Positions 7,183 through 14,726 are shown, numbered from the stretch's first letter. The stretch: DNA of 40,213 nt from Minisyncoccota bacterium (GCA_028718785.1 JAQULB010000001.1:1-40213), one strand, 5' to 3'. Notes: generated by a model not told the origin, from the sequence alone. Made by a program: numbers and translations.

Positions 7183-8382
7183 TTATCTCCTGCTTAGCGG
7201 TGGGGCTAAGCTTGGAGGTAAAAACCATATTCTTTCTGCCGTTAATATCGGCAGAACTTCCGTGCTTATCCCAGCCACTGGTTCAAAATAATCTGGCAGT
7301 TTTACCTTTCTTGACAAAATTACGCAGATAAATAACTGGCTTGGCTCTTTCTGTTCTTTGCCTTTATCTTGGTCTTGTTGTCCATGAATTGCCTGGGTAC
7401 TTATTTGCCCTACTGGCTTTTGTTGAAAACCAACAGCAAACAAAGCCATAAAGGGGATCGGCAACATCACCAAGAGATAACCGCTTGCAATGGCCAATTT
7501 TGACCTTTTTACGATCATCTCTGGATTAATATTTGTTTCTCTGCAAGCTTCCACCCAAAGATTTTTCTTTTCTTCGTCAGTAAGGTACCACCTTCCCTGC
7601 TGTCTCATATAAGTAGCAGACAACTTGGCACATTGCCATTCAGTAACTGATTCAATATCAGCATAGGCAATAATTCCAATTGGCCCCTCTAAAATACTGA
7701 AAAAAAGATTTTTTGGCCGTAAAACAAGCTCCTGCAGAATTGACTGTTTCTTTCGCCAAAGCTGAAAAAGAATTAAAAATAAAGCAAATGACAAAAACTT
7801 TAAATAGCTGATAGCTATCCATCCACAAAGCCCCAAAAGCGCCCAGCCAGAAATATGAATTGGTTCACATCCTGCTGGTATAGGCGCCTCTATCTCTGCT
7901 TCATACCAAATTCTCAAATTTCTTGATTCTTCTTCGCGGGAAATTTTCACAGAATCAGGGTAATAACGAGGGAAGTTATCCTCTGCTTGCTGATGCAAAC
8001 AGGTTAATAAACCTTCCATCATTTCAGATAAAGCTATAACATTTCTGTTGGGATAATCACTTTTGCCCTCAAAACTTATTGCTTTTTGAAATTTGTATTT
8101 CAATGGCACAAGGACATTTCTGTCTTGAAAAAAGTTTTTTGGGCTATACTCTTTACCCATTTTTTCAGCTTTAGTTGAAACCTCGTCATATACCCTCCAT
8201 GCTTCATCAACTTCCTTGGCGGTAAAAAAGGACTCCTTTTGCACTCTTTCCATGTTGTCTTTCCAAATCCCTGGCAGATCGTGCCAATTGACAAGGCAAC
8301 AGATAAAAGCCAATACCACTAACCAGTAGACCGGCTTTTTGAATTTATCGCGCGGATTGTTTTCTATCGCGCTTCTATTCAT
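7183..8382 (-). CDS. Membrane protein with extracytoplasmic domain, unknown function
   Basis: 399 residues. One transmembrane helix (about 19-36) is followed by a roughly 140-residue soluble part with Trp and charged residues, a hydrophobic pair (about 178-210), a cytoplasmic-type region (TEWQCAKLSATYMRQQGRWYLTDEEKKNLW) and a last helix near 298-318. GAGAGGTAGACCA precedes the ATG. Codon use is richer in G/C third positions than in neighbouring core genes. It forms a two-gene operon with the secreted beta-rich protein and has its own promoter. Confidence 0.6.
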   Translation of the reverse strand: MNRSAIENNPRDKFKKPVYWLVVLAFICCLVNWHDLPGIWKDNMERVQKESFFTAKEVDEAWRVYDEVSTKAEKMGKEYSPKNFFQDRNVLVPLKYKFQKAISFEGKSDYPNRNVIALSEMMEGLLTCLHQQAEDNFPRYYPDSVKISREEESRNLRIWYEAEIEAPIPAGCEPIHISGWALLGLCGWIAISYLKFLSFALFLILFQLWRKKQSILQELVLRPKNLFFSILEGPIGIIAYADIESVTEWQCAKLSATYMRQQGRWYLTDEEKKNLWVEACRETNINPEMIVKRSKLAIASGYLLVMLPIPFMALFAVGFQQKPVGQISTQAIHGQQDQDKGKEQKEPSQLFICVILSRKVKLPDYFEPVAGISTEVLPILTAERIWFLPPSLAPPLSRR

Positions 8383-8448
8383 TGGTCTACCTCTCTAACT
8401 TTAAGTTAATTGTTAATAGTTAAAGAACATACCCCGATTTTGGCTTTT

Positions 8449-8478
8449 ATCCTACAACGTTAAAAGCACTCTGTCAAA
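8449..8478 (-). promoter_or_regulatory. Promoter of the 399/222-residue operon
   Basis: TTGACA (8473-8478) and TAGGAT (8449-8454) on the minus strand with an 18-base spacer, 70 bases upstream of the start codon. Confidence 0.5.
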
Positions 8479-8480
8479 CA

Positions 8481-8502
8481 AAAAATGGCTCAAAAGCCAC
8501 CT
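8481..8502 (-). terminator. Terminator downstream of the methyltransferase remnant
   Basis: TGGCT-TTTG-AGCCA followed by TTTTTTG on the minus strand. It ends transcripts coming from the tRNA-rpmG region. Confidence 0.75.
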
Positions 8503-8605
8503 TACCCGCTATTAAAATTTTCAAAAATTATTTAAGCTTATATAAAATTAAACGAAGTTTTTTACTCTTCGCTACTATTTCTTTTTTTAATCCGCTTTTT
8601 TTTAA

Positions 8606-8990
8606 TTATTTTTCAAGTATATCTTCATCCCCGCCTTCAAAGCCAAAACCTAAATATAAAGCGCCATTTTTCTTGAGGTATTTTTTCCCCTGTAAAATAA
8701 ATCGCGAAATAGCTCTATATTCTGCGTCAAAGTTTCCTTTTTGCTCAAGAGTTATTTTTTGCTCTTTTTCTTCTGGCACTTTTACCCAAGGAGTATTCCA
8801 ATAAATTAAATCAAACTTTTCAGTTGGCTTAATTCTTGAAAAAACATCACTGTAGCGTGTTTCTAAATTTTTTAGTTTGAATTTTCAAACCAAAAACTTC
8901 TTTTGGATTTACAAAATAAGGAAATTTTTCTTTCTGAGATTCCTCAATTTTCCCTTTGGCTAAATTTATAATTTTCCAATCGTAACTTAT
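8606..8990 (-). pseudogene. Remnant of a small-domain methyltransferase
   Basis: Two overlapping frames can be read on the minus strand. Downstream of about 8880, ETRYSDVFSRI, FDLIYWNTPWVKVP and GKKYLKKNGALYLGFGFEG look like the C-terminal half of an MTS-type (HemK/RlmG-like) methyltransferase, with NTPW in place of the NPPY-like motif. Upstream, in another frame, are KEKFPYFVNPKEVFGL and an early TGA. The S-adenosylmethionine-binding N-terminus is missing because tRNA-Trp begins directly upstream. A frameshift plus truncation means this is not a working gene. Confidence 0.6.
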
Positions 8991-8995
8991 ATAAG

Positions 8996-9066
8996 CGGGT
9001 CTGCCAGGAGTCGGACCCGGAACAGCCGTTTTGGAGACGGCAGTTATACCATTTAACTACAGACCC
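8996..9066 (-). tRNA. tRNA-Trp (anticodon CCA)
   Basis: 71 bases. The acceptor stem pairs GGGTCTG with CAGACCC, and the anticodon stem GCCGT/ACGGC holds the loop CTCCAAA. The T-arm is TCCGGGTCCGACTCCTGG-like. CCA is not encoded. Confidence 0.95.
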
Positions 9067-9176
9067 AGCCAATTCGCCTTTGGCGAATTGGAATTTTTAA
9101 TTTCTAAAAATTTTGTTTAGAATTTAGGATTTAGATATTATAATTTCCCAATGCTTGGCTTTGCCAGCGTTGGGCT

Positions 9177-9341
9177 TTACTTTTTCCCTTCTTTATGGTC
9201 AGTGTGTTTTCGACAAGTTGAACAATGCTTTTTCATTGCTAATTTGCCCTCAACTTGCTTGGTTTTTCTGGTAAAATAGTTTACTTCTTTGCAAGTTCCA
9301 CACTGCATTTTTGTGAGCGGTTTTTTCTTTTTTGCTGCCAT
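9177..9341 (-). CDS. rpmG: Ribosomal protein L33
   Basis: 54 residues, MAAKKKKPLTKMQCGTCKEV and onward, with two CxxC pairs (CGTC, CSTC) forming a zinc ribbon and the YFTRKTKQ core of L33. It binds 23S rRNA near the E site. It lies between tRNA-Thr and tRNA-Trp, a shuffled form of the common tRNA-Trp/rpmG/secE/nusG neighbourhood. It was missed by length cut-offs. Confidence 0.95.
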   Translation of the reverse strand: MAAKKKKPLTKMQCGTCKEVNYFTRKTKQVEGKLAMKKHCSTCRKHTDHKEGKK

Positions 9342-9367
9342 ATATTTTTATTAATTTTAATTCTCAG

Positions 9368-9441
9368 AGCCTGGAGGCGAAATTGCATCGCCGACCTCAT
9401 AATTACCAATTATGTGCTCTAACTAACTGAGCTATCCAGGC
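9368..9441 (-). tRNA. tRNA-Thr (anticodon GGT)
   Basis: 74 bases. The acceptor GCCTGGA pairs with TCCAGGC, the D-arm is GCTCAGTTAGTTAGAGC, and the anticodon stem CATAA/TTATG holds the loop TTGGTAA. The T-arm is GGCGATGCAATTTCGCC-like. CCA is not encoded. Confidence 0.95.
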
Positions 9442-9450
9442 AAAATATTA

Positions 9451-10278
9451 TTACTGTTCATTAATATATTCATTTATCCAATCCATAATTTTCAAAAATA
9501 ATTTTTTATCAGAGTATACGATATGTACTAAGCCATGTTCCATTTTATGCTTTTTATTCTCTGAAAAATTCTCTCTCACATATGGCTTAATAAATTGTGT
9601 TAAAGGAATATTCGTAGTTTCTTGCCAATATTTCTTTAAATAGTCAATGTCTTGATTGGTATAACAATAAAGATGAACCCTCAAACGTTGCTCACTTATT
9701 CCACAAATTTCCCTTAAAAATCTTAAGAAAATCTTAACCATTTCTGGATCGCTATTAGCAAAATTAACCGAAGTTGCTCGTCGTTGACCATCACGATACA
9801 CTTCTTTTCCTCCCTCTGCCCAATACAACATAATACCAGCAACTTTCAATTTTTCTTCTTTTTTGCTTAAGTTTTTCTTAATATTAAAAGATAACTGTTT
9901 TCTCTCAAAAATAAAGTTGTTAGTTTGGGCAATTGGTCTTCTTTCTATACCATATTTCCTCATAAAATCATAGACACTCGAAACAGACCTCCCAAAAAAT
10001 TGCCCAACTTCTTGAGCACTGAATCCCTTTTCTAAATACAAATCTCTCACTTGCTTAAGCTCAAAACTTTTACCATTTAAAAATGGCGGGATTATTTTTC
10101 CGCTATTTCGCAAGCGCCAATATCCGTAATAAGAAGCCTCACTTCTTGAACGCTTTTGAATACTATGTTTCTCTATCCAGTAATCAACTTTATCTTCGCT
10201 ACATCCCAACCTAATGGCAACTTCTTTCATTGATATCCCTGTTTTATATAATTTTTCTAATTGCTCTTTTTCAAGCAT
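9451..10278 (-). CDS. HTH plus LAGLIDADG-like protein next to tRNA-Tyr
   Basis: 275 residues. Two helix-turn-helix segments come first (EKLYKTGISMKEVAIRLGCS and VRDLYLEKGFSAQEVGQFFG, about 7-30 and 76-100). The C-terminal half has KVAGIMLYWAEGGK (about 146-159), which resembles the first helix of a LAGLIDADG fold, and a later HIVYSDKKLFLKIMDWINEY segment. Similar proteins are usually annotated as homing-endonuclease-like or DNA-binding proteins of unknown role. The ATG shares its A with the final A of the tRNA-Tyr CCA end, so gene and tRNA overlap by one base. There is no SD. Endonuclease activity is inferred. Confidence 0.55.
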   Translation of the reverse strand: MLEKEQLEKLYKTGISMKEVAIRLGCSEDKVDYWIEKHSIQKRSRSEASYYGYWRLRNSGKIIPPFLNGKSFELKQVRDLYLEKGFSAQEVGQFFGRSVSSVYDFMRKYGIERRPIAQTNNFIFERKQLSFNIKKNLSKKEEKLKVAGIMLYWAEGGKEVYRDGQRRATSVNFANSDPEMVKIFLRFLREICGISEQRLRVHLYCYTNQDIDYLKKYWQETTNIPLTQFIKPYVRENFSENKKHKMEHGLVHIVYSDKKLFLKIMDWINEYINEQ

Positions 10279-10363
10279 GGTGGGTGCGGCAGGACTTGCA
10301 CCTGCGTAGCCCGTAGGCGCTTCTTTTACAGAGAAGTGGAATTGACTGCTCTCCCACGCACCC
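10278..10363 (-). tRNA. tRNA-Tyr (anticodon GTA)
   Basis: 86 bases including an encoded CCA. The acceptor GGGTGCG pairs with CGCACCC. The anticodon stem CTTCT/AGAAG holds CTGTAAA, and a long class II variable arm (GCCTACGGGC) is present. It is the only one of the three tRNAs here with CCA in the DNA. The CCA end runs directly into the start codon of the next gene. Confidence 0.93.
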
Positions 10364-10438
10364 TTAGTTTACTCTATCAAAAAATAGCCGATTATTCAAT
10401 CCTTCGACAAACTCAAGACAAGTTATTAAGCGGGCTCA

Positions 10439-11164
10439 TCATGAGATAATTTTGCTGTATTTTTCCCGCCATTCGTCAATTTTTTTGTGATTTCCCGACA
10501 ATAAAACTTTTGGCACCCGCCAACACTTCTGTTTAGTAGAAGAGTTAGGCGGGCAGGATCTACCTTTTTTATCAACACAAACCACCTCTGGCCTGGTGTA
10601 TTGGGGATATTCCACAAACCCTCCTGTTTTTGTTATCCGCTCCCCTATTAAGCTTTCAGAATTCCCAACTGCCCCGGGTAAAAGCCGCGCCACACTTTCA
10701 ATAGCCACCAAAGCTGGCAATTCACCCCCCATTAAAACATAATCCCCAATGGAAACAATATCTGTGGCCAAATTTTTAGCCACTCGCTCATCAATGGCTT
10801 CGTATCTGCCACAAACAAAAATAAGCTGGTCTTGCTTGGCCCAATTTGTGGCCATTTTTTGCGTAAATTTTTTCCCTCTTGGAGAAAATAAAATCACTTT
10901 TAATTTTTGATTTGTATTTTTAATCTTTAATTTTTGATTTTTGATTTTTTGAATCGCTTTGTAAAGCGGTTCAAACTTTAAAACCATTCCCCTGCCTCCT
11001 CCAAACGGCTTGTCATCAACTGTATTGTGCTTGTCATTGGTAAAATCTCTCAACTGATGAGTTTTTATTTTTAAAACACCCTTTTTCTGGGCTTTAGATA
11101 TTAACGACTGATTAAGATAAAAATCAAAAATCTCGGGAAAAATTGTTATGATGTCAATCAACAT
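10439..11164 (-). CDS. trmD: tRNA (guanine-37-N1)-methyltransferase TrmD
   Basis: 241 residues. TrmD makes m1G37 next to the anticodon and prevents +1 frameshifting. The N-terminal MLIDIITIFPEIF, DDKPFGGGRGMVLK and the SPOUT knot (ICGRYEAIDERV-like, then YVLMGGELPALVAIESVARL) are intact. Two stretches look like recent in-frame insertions: a Lys/Asn-rich repeat after residue 70 (KIKNQKLKIKNTNQKLK) and about 20 residues before the C-terminal helix (DKKGRSCPPNSSTKQKCW). Both lie in surface loops of the family. No SD is present. Confidence 0.95.
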   Translation of the reverse strand: MLIDIITIFPEIFDFYLNQSLISKAQKKGVLKIKTHQLRDFTNDKHNTVDDKPFGGGRGMVLKFEPLYKAIQKIKNQKLKIKNTNQKLKVILFSPRGKKFTQKMATNWAKQDQLIFVCGRYEAIDERVAKNLATDIVSIGDYVLMGGELPALVAIESVARLLPGAVGNSESLIGERITKTGGFVEYPQYTRPEVVCVDKKGRSCPPNSSTKQKCWRVPKVLLSGNHKKIDEWREKYSKIIS

Positions 11165-11191
11165 AGAACATATAACATAAAACTTATAACG

Positions 11192-11551
11192 TTATTGCAA
11201 ATTCTTTATAATACCCCACAGCATTGCTCCAACTTTCTCTGCTTTTTCAATTGCTTGTTTATAATCCCGGATAGATAAATATTTCTCTACTAATGAGAAA
11301 TGTAAGAGGCATTTACTTTCTTTTAGTGATCCATAAGAAATCTCTAAAAAATTTTTGTATACTTTTTCTTTTTCTCTATTTCTCGCGTGCCCTTCAATAT
11401 AATTTAGAATAATCGAAAGCGCCGATCTTCTTATTTGTGAAACAACCCCAAATAGATCGTCCCTTGGGAATTTTCTTGTTAATCTGTAAAACAAATGAGC
11501 ATAACTATCCATTTTATTCTTTAAACTTTCGTGAAAAGTTTCAGGTTTCAT
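11192..11551 (-). CDS. Four-helix-bundle protein (23S rRNA IVS-encoded family)
   Basis: 119 residues. FYRLTRKFPRDDLFGVVSQIRRSALSI and NYIEGHARN, then FLEISYGSLKESKCLL, match the TIGR02436 four-helix-bundle family, often found in 23S rRNA intervening sequences or as solitary genes in CPR and Bacteroidetes. The molecular role is unknown. It sits between khpA and trmD, where rimM or related genes are usually found. Confidence 0.85.
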   Translation of the reverse strand: MKPETFHESLKNKMDSYAHLFYRLTRKFPRDDLFGVVSQIRRSALSIILNYIEGHARNREKEKVYKNFLEISYGSLKESKCLLHFSLVEKYLSIRDYKQAIEKAEKVGAMLWGIIKNLQ

Positions 11552-11569
11552 GTTTCAAGTTACAAGACA

Positions 11570-11612
11570 TAAATCAAAACAGCGCCACTAAAAATATAGT
11601 AGCACTGTTTCG
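11570..11612 (-). terminator. Hairpin after khpA, possible terminator
   Basis: AACAGTGCTACTA pairs imperfectly with TAGTGGCGCTGTT on the minus strand, followed by TTGATTT. The short T run makes it a weak or partial terminator. Confidence 0.4.
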
Positions 11613-11628
11613 CTAAAACTCAATGAAT

Positions 11629-11976
11629 TTATAAATTCAAATCCTCTAAGTCCACTTTCTTTTCCTCGGAAAACTCTCGCCTTGGGGCTCTTCCGCCCGC
11701 TGGCTCTTCAATTTTCAAGTTGACTCTGGCGTGATTTTTTAAGCCAACTATTCTCACAAGGTTTCTAATGGCTCTGGCTGTGGAACCGGCCTTTCCAATA
11801 ATTTGGCCCATGTCCTCTGGGTTAACTGTAAGCGTTAACAAAACGCCCATTTCATCAACCCTTCTGTCCACCTTAACATCGTCAGGGTGGTCAACCAGCG
11901 CTTTAATTAAAAAATCAAGAAAATCCTTATCTGGTTCTTTTGTCATATTTTCTTTTTTATCTTTCTTGCTAACCAT
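11629..11976 (-). CDS. khpA: KH-domain RNA-binding protein KhpA
   Basis: 115 residues. A type II KH domain with the GxxG loop in GQIIGKAGSTARAIRNLVRI (about 67-86) follows FLDFLIKALVDHPDDVKV. KhpA binds RNA widely and, with KhpB, affects cell division and sRNA stability in Gram-positive bacteria. The C-terminal tail (EEKKVDLEDLNL) is acidic. An internal ATG at 11946 (MTKEPDKDF) matches the usual family start and may be the true one; neither start has an SD. It is the first gene after its own promoter. Confidence 0.9.
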   Translation of the reverse strand: MVSKKDKKENMTKEPDKDFLDFLIKALVDHPDDVKVDRRVDEMGVLLTLTVNPEDMGQIIGKAGSTARAIRNLVRIVGLKNHARVNLKIEEPAGGRAPRREFSEEKKVDLEDLNL

Positions 11977-12029
11977 TTAATCGCGATAATATTCGCTTTA
12001 CCGACCTTTCCATTTATTCACTTACTTAT

Positions 12030-12057
12030 ATTTTAACTATAAAAAATCTCCCGTCAA
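12030..12057 (-). promoter_or_regulatory. Promoter of khpA
   Basis: TTGACG (12052-12057) and TAAAAT (12030-12035) on the minus strand, 16 bases apart. It lies nearly back to back with the hicBA promoter on the other strand. Confidence 0.5.
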
Positions 12058-12085
12058 GGGGAAAACTCATATATCCAGTCATAAT

Positions 12086-12113
12086 TTGACATGTTTGTGT
12101 TTAAGGGTATAAT
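12086..12113 (+). promoter_or_regulatory. Promoter of hicBA
   Basis: Perfect TTGACA (12086-12091) and perfect TATAAT (12108-12113), 16 bases apart, about 20 bases before the hicB ATG. An in-frame ATG at 12091 lies inside the -35 box and is therefore excluded as the start. Confidence 0.8.
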
Positions 12114-12132
12114 AAAAACAATAAATAAACTC

Positions 12133-12378
12133 ATGAAAAACTACACTTTTAGAGTTATTATAGAGCCCGATGAAAAAAACACATTTCACGGATTTGTGCC
12201 CTCCTTACCTGGCTGCCACACTTGGGGATACTCTATTGAAGAAACTCAAAAAAATCTAAAGGAAGCTATTAAATGTCATATCCAGGGCTTATTAAAAGAC
12301 AAGCAAAGTATTCCAAAAACAGACGAAGGTATGGAGCTCATCCAGACCTTTACTGAAAAAGAACTTGCTTTGGCTTAA
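12133..12378 (+). CDS. hicB: HicB-type antitoxin
   Basis: 81 residues. MKNYTFRVIIEPDEKNTFHGFVPSLPGCHTWG is the partly degraded RNase H-like fold of HicB, and EETQKNLKEAIKCHIQGLLKD completes it. HicB binds and neutralises the mRNA-cleaving toxin HicA and usually represses the operon. No separate C-terminal DNA-binding domain is evident, so autorepression may rely on the complex. It precedes hicA by 8 bases. Confidence 0.88.
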   Translation: MKNYTFRVIIEPDEKNTFHGFVPSLPGCHTWGYSIEETQKNLKEAIKCHIQGLLKDKQSIPKTDEGMELIQTFTEKELALA

Positions 12379-12386
12379 CATTTTTT

Positions 12387-12620
12387 ATGCCCAAATTACC
12401 CGTCATTAAATCTAGTCAATTAATAAAAATACTAAATAAAATAGGATTCTTTGAATTTCATTGCGTTGGTAGCCATAAACAATTTAAACATCCCGACGGC
12501 AGACGAACAACCATTGCCGTTCATTCTGGAAAAGATGTCCCAACAGGAACGCTTCGCGCAATTCTTAATGAAATAAATATTTCCATTGAAGAATTTATGA
12601 GGGTAAAAGGTAAAAAATAG
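12387..12620 (+). CDS. hicA: HicA-type mRNA interferase toxin
   Basis: 77 residues with a dsRBD-like fold. The catalytic His is in CVGSHKQFKHPDGRRTT (about residue 30), followed by IAVHSGKDVPTGTLRAIL. HicA cleaves mRNAs independently of or on the ribosome. It is intact and follows hicB, the antitoxin-first order common in this family. Confidence 0.9.
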   Translation: MPKLPVIKSSQLIKILNKIGFFEFHCVGSHKQFKHPDGRRTTIAVHSGKDVPTGTLRAILNEINISIEEFMRVKGKK

Positions 12621-12643
12621 TAATTCTCACTAATCCAAAAGTT

Positions 12644-12680
12644 AAAAAAAGCCCCCTGCCGTAAGGCAGGGGGCGTTTTT
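12644..12680. terminator. Bidirectional terminator after hicA
   Basis: GCCCCCTGCC-GTAA-GGCAGGGGGC has a T run on both sides (GTTTTT on plus, TTTTTTT on minus). It can end hicBA and the converging minus-strand small-gene transcript. Confidence 0.9.
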
Positions 12681-12688
12681 AAATCTCT

Positions 12689-12752
12689 GTGATGGAGCGA
12701 GGAACCCTGACAAAAGCCAGAGCGAGGAGAGAGATAGCCCTCGCCCCGTCAC
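12689..12752 (-). other. Long imperfect hairpin, unknown role
   Basis: GTGACGGGGCGAGG pairs with CCTCGCTCCATCAC across about 36 bases on the minus strand, just before the terminator. It lies at the 3' end of the small-gene transcript and is not coding. It could be an RNA stability element. Confidence 0.4.
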
Positions 12753-12821
12753 AAAAATCTAAATTTTGAAATGGGCAATTAAAATTTTAGTAGTATTTTA
12801 ATTGCCCATTCCTTTTGTGCC

Positions 12822-12914
12822 CTACTCAGCCTTTGCCACATCCATAGCGACATCGGCCTTTCGAGCCAGGGCCAGAATGGCCCCAAATAATAAAATCCCA
12901 AAAATCCAATTCAT
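12822..12914 (-). CDS. 30-residue membrane peptide
   Basis: MNWIFGILLFGAILALARKA followed by DVAMDVAKAE: one transmembrane helix with a short soluble end. AAGGAGGTGTTAAT precedes the ATG. The same ribosome site context occurs before the 65-residue gene upstream. A hairpin (GGGCAATTAAAAT/ATTTTAATTGCCC) follows the stop. Function unknown. Confidence 0.55.
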   Translation of the reverse strand: MNWIFGILLFGAILALARKADVAMDVAKAE

Positions 12915-13089
12915 ATTAACACCTCCTTCCATAGTTTATTTCGCTACCCCAATTCGACTCATTCAATTGAACAAGCTTGTTTAAAAGCTCTTACACCGGT
13001 AAGACCAGTGGAATTTCCAAACAAGCTGGCTCAATTTTTTAACTTATCTAATCAAGGAATTGGGGCAAGGATTTTGTTGTGTAAAATCG

Positions 13090-13125
13090 CTATTTAGTTT
13101 TATCCTTGCCCCGGTTAGTAGCCAT
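13090..13125 (-). CDS. Possible 11-residue leader peptide
   Basis: A perfect AAAGGAGGTG precedes ATG for MATNRGKDKTK and stop. The coding bases form the 5' arm of a hairpin (GGGGCAAGGAT with ATCCTTGCCCC), so ribosomes on this peptide would open it. This resembles an attenuator or leader arrangement for the 30-residue gene downstream. Whether the peptide is made is unproven. Confidence 0.3.
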   Translation of the reverse strand: MATNRGKDKTK

Positions 13126-13162
13126 TTTTTTCACCTCCTTTCCTCTTGCCCGAATTGAATTT

Positions 13163-13360
13163 TTAAAAACTCCATGTTCGGGTGCCGTCAACAGCGACGG
13201 CAATTGGTTGTGGGAGATAAAATTCCTCCCTCTCCTCATTGTCGGACCTTTTTGGCCTTAAGCCCAAGGCTCCGACGAAGTCTTCTTCTCCGAGGCGCTC
13301 TTCACGCCCCTGTCTCTGCCGCTCAATCGCGGCAATATGAGACCAATAATCTGCTCTCAT
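13163..13360 (-). CDS. 65-residue charged protein, unknown function
   Basis: It begins MRADYWSHIAAIERQRQGRE; the ATG at 13360 follows AAGGAGGTGTTAATA, and an upstream GTG lies within that site. Arg/Glu-rich in the first half, hydrophobic at the end (QPIAVAVDGTRTWSF). It lies after the terminator of the structured segment and before the small leader and membrane peptide. No family recognised. Confidence 0.45.
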   Translation of the reverse strand: MRADYWSHIAAIERQRQGREERLGEEDFVGALGLRPKRSDNEEREEFYLPQPIAVAVDGTRTWSF

Positions 13361-13398
13361 TATTAACACCTCCTTTCAATAATATTTTAAGTGTTAAA

Positions 13399-14589
13399 TA
13401 AAAAAAACGAGATTGAAATCAATCCCTAATCAAGGGGATATGCTAATTCACTTTGCGTTTTATCGCAGGTGAAAGCATATCTCCTCTCAAGGGATTCCAG
13501 TTTTTGCAAAACTGGATAAATTTCCATATTATCAACGCTTGTCGCTCTCGCAACAGCAATAGTTGGAAAGTCCCCTGTCTTTTTATTTCTCGTTATGGAG
13601 AAACAGACATCAAATTATAAACTCAAAAATCAAAGTTCAAAAATCAAAAATATTTTTAAGAAATTTACAATTTGATAACTGCTTCGCTATTTAATTTTTA
13701 AAATTGAGATAGCAAGGAGAATGGGCAAAAGGTTTTCTCTGTATAAGAGTTTTATCCTTCCCATTCTCCTTGTTGATAGTGTTCCGCTTTTCTTACTGCG
13801 TGCACGGGTAAAGAACGCCATTCGTTCTTTTAACCCTCCCGACAATAAGTGTCAGCGGAAACCAGAATCCTATCTCTACTTTAGCTATTGATTATATGCT
13901 ATCTTAAGCGTGTATAAGTTTCTGGTTTCCGCCCGCAACCAGGGCACTACTCCCGTTGCTTAGGCGACGCACCACCTTATGGTGGGAAGTCCCTCGCTAT
14001 CGCTGGGGACAGGCGTCTGCATTTAGAACCGCAAAGCCACGATTGGGCAAAAGAATGTTCTCTCTCCAAAACTGCATTCTTTTAGCCAATGCACTAGCCG
14101 TTGCTAATCCCTCTTGCGCCTCCATCGGAGGCCTGTTTTTATAATGTACTATTTTTTACCCCGTGATGAGCTTTGCTCTACTATTGGGGTCTCTCCTCTA
14201 TCTTTTTATTCATAGAGAGAAAGATGAAGAGAAATATTTTTGAGCTATTTTTGCGGGTGGCGCCTCTATAATGAAAGGCAAATCATTTTGTCCGCTTTGC
14301 TCATTAATAAAGAAAGCTATTTTGAGAACCGAGTTAAGGGATTATCCCCAAAACCAAGCCCTCGCTTTCCCCTCTCTCCTCCTCATCTTTCTCCCTCCAA
14401 ACCAGTGCATTCTGGCTTAGCGGGAATATTATTAATTTATATATTTATTACTTTTTTCCCAAACAAACAGGCGACCTTCCCCTTGTGGAGAGAGTCGCCT
14501 GTTTGGCTTATTTTTAAAAGTTTATGTTCAGGCCGTCCTCTCTCCTTGACTGCCTGATTTTTATTAAATTTTATTACTTTTATCTTAAC
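13399..14589 (-). ncRNA. Candidate 1.2 kb structured noncoding RNA
   Basis: Gene-poor segment bounded by tandem strong promoters upstream and by GATTGATTTCAATC plus T8 at 13399-13424. It is dense in stems on the minus strand: CAAACAGGCGAC/GTCGCCTGTTTG; a long-range GAGAAAGATGA/TCATCTTTCTC that competes with a local ATAGAGGAGAGA hairpin; TAAAAGAATG/CATTCTTTTG; GACGC...GCGTC enclosing two hairpins; GCGGAAACCAGAA/TTCTGGTTTCCGC; CAAGGAGAATGGG/CCCATTCTCCTTG; and a nested AATCCC, GATATGCT, CAC, GCG hairpin. Short frames exist (52, 42 and 44 codons; one starts at the promoter), so small peptides cannot be excluded. It does not match tmRNA, RNase P or SRP RNA signatures that I know. Confidence 0.45.
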
Positions 14590-14595
14590 AACCAT

Positions 14596-14624
14596 ATTAT
14601 AGCATATAGCTGTTATCTTGTCAA
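14596..14624 (-). promoter_or_regulatory. Strong promoter P2 of the structured segment
   Basis: Perfect TTGACA (14619-14624) and TATAAT (14596-14601), 17 bases apart, with TGC before the -10 box (extended -10). Start point expected near 14589. Confidence 0.85.
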
Positions 14625-14682
14625 GAGCTTTTAGCATTTTTTATAAAAACCCTTTAAAACCCTTAATTTCACTAACAATTAT

Positions 14683-14711
14683 ATCATAGCATACTTGCTT
14701 AAATATGTCAA
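14683..14711 (-). promoter_or_regulatory. Strong promoter P1 of the structured segment
   Basis: TTGACA (14706-14711) and TATGAT (14683-14688) on the minus strand, 17 bases apart, again with TGC before the -10 box. It lies about 87 bases upstream of P2 and just after the rpsP terminator. Confidence 0.75.
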
Positions 14712-14726
14712 GCTATATTGGCAACC

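Noticed and set aside
13421-13620. About 60 open codons on the minus strand that read like protein (ending in SELAYPLD)
   Set aside because: No start codon near its 5' end, and the same bases form a nested hairpin with four matched stems. I favour RNA, but it stays an alternative.
13560-13620. GGAAAGTCC on the plus strand, similar to RNase P RNA region I
   Set aside because: No matching ACAGAA partner or P4 pairing is found at the right distance.
13990-14150. 42-codon frame MEAQEGLATASALAKRMQFW on the minus strand
   Set aside because: No ribosome site, and the segment folds into a strong TAAAAGAATG/CATTCTTTTG stem. Not listed as a gene.
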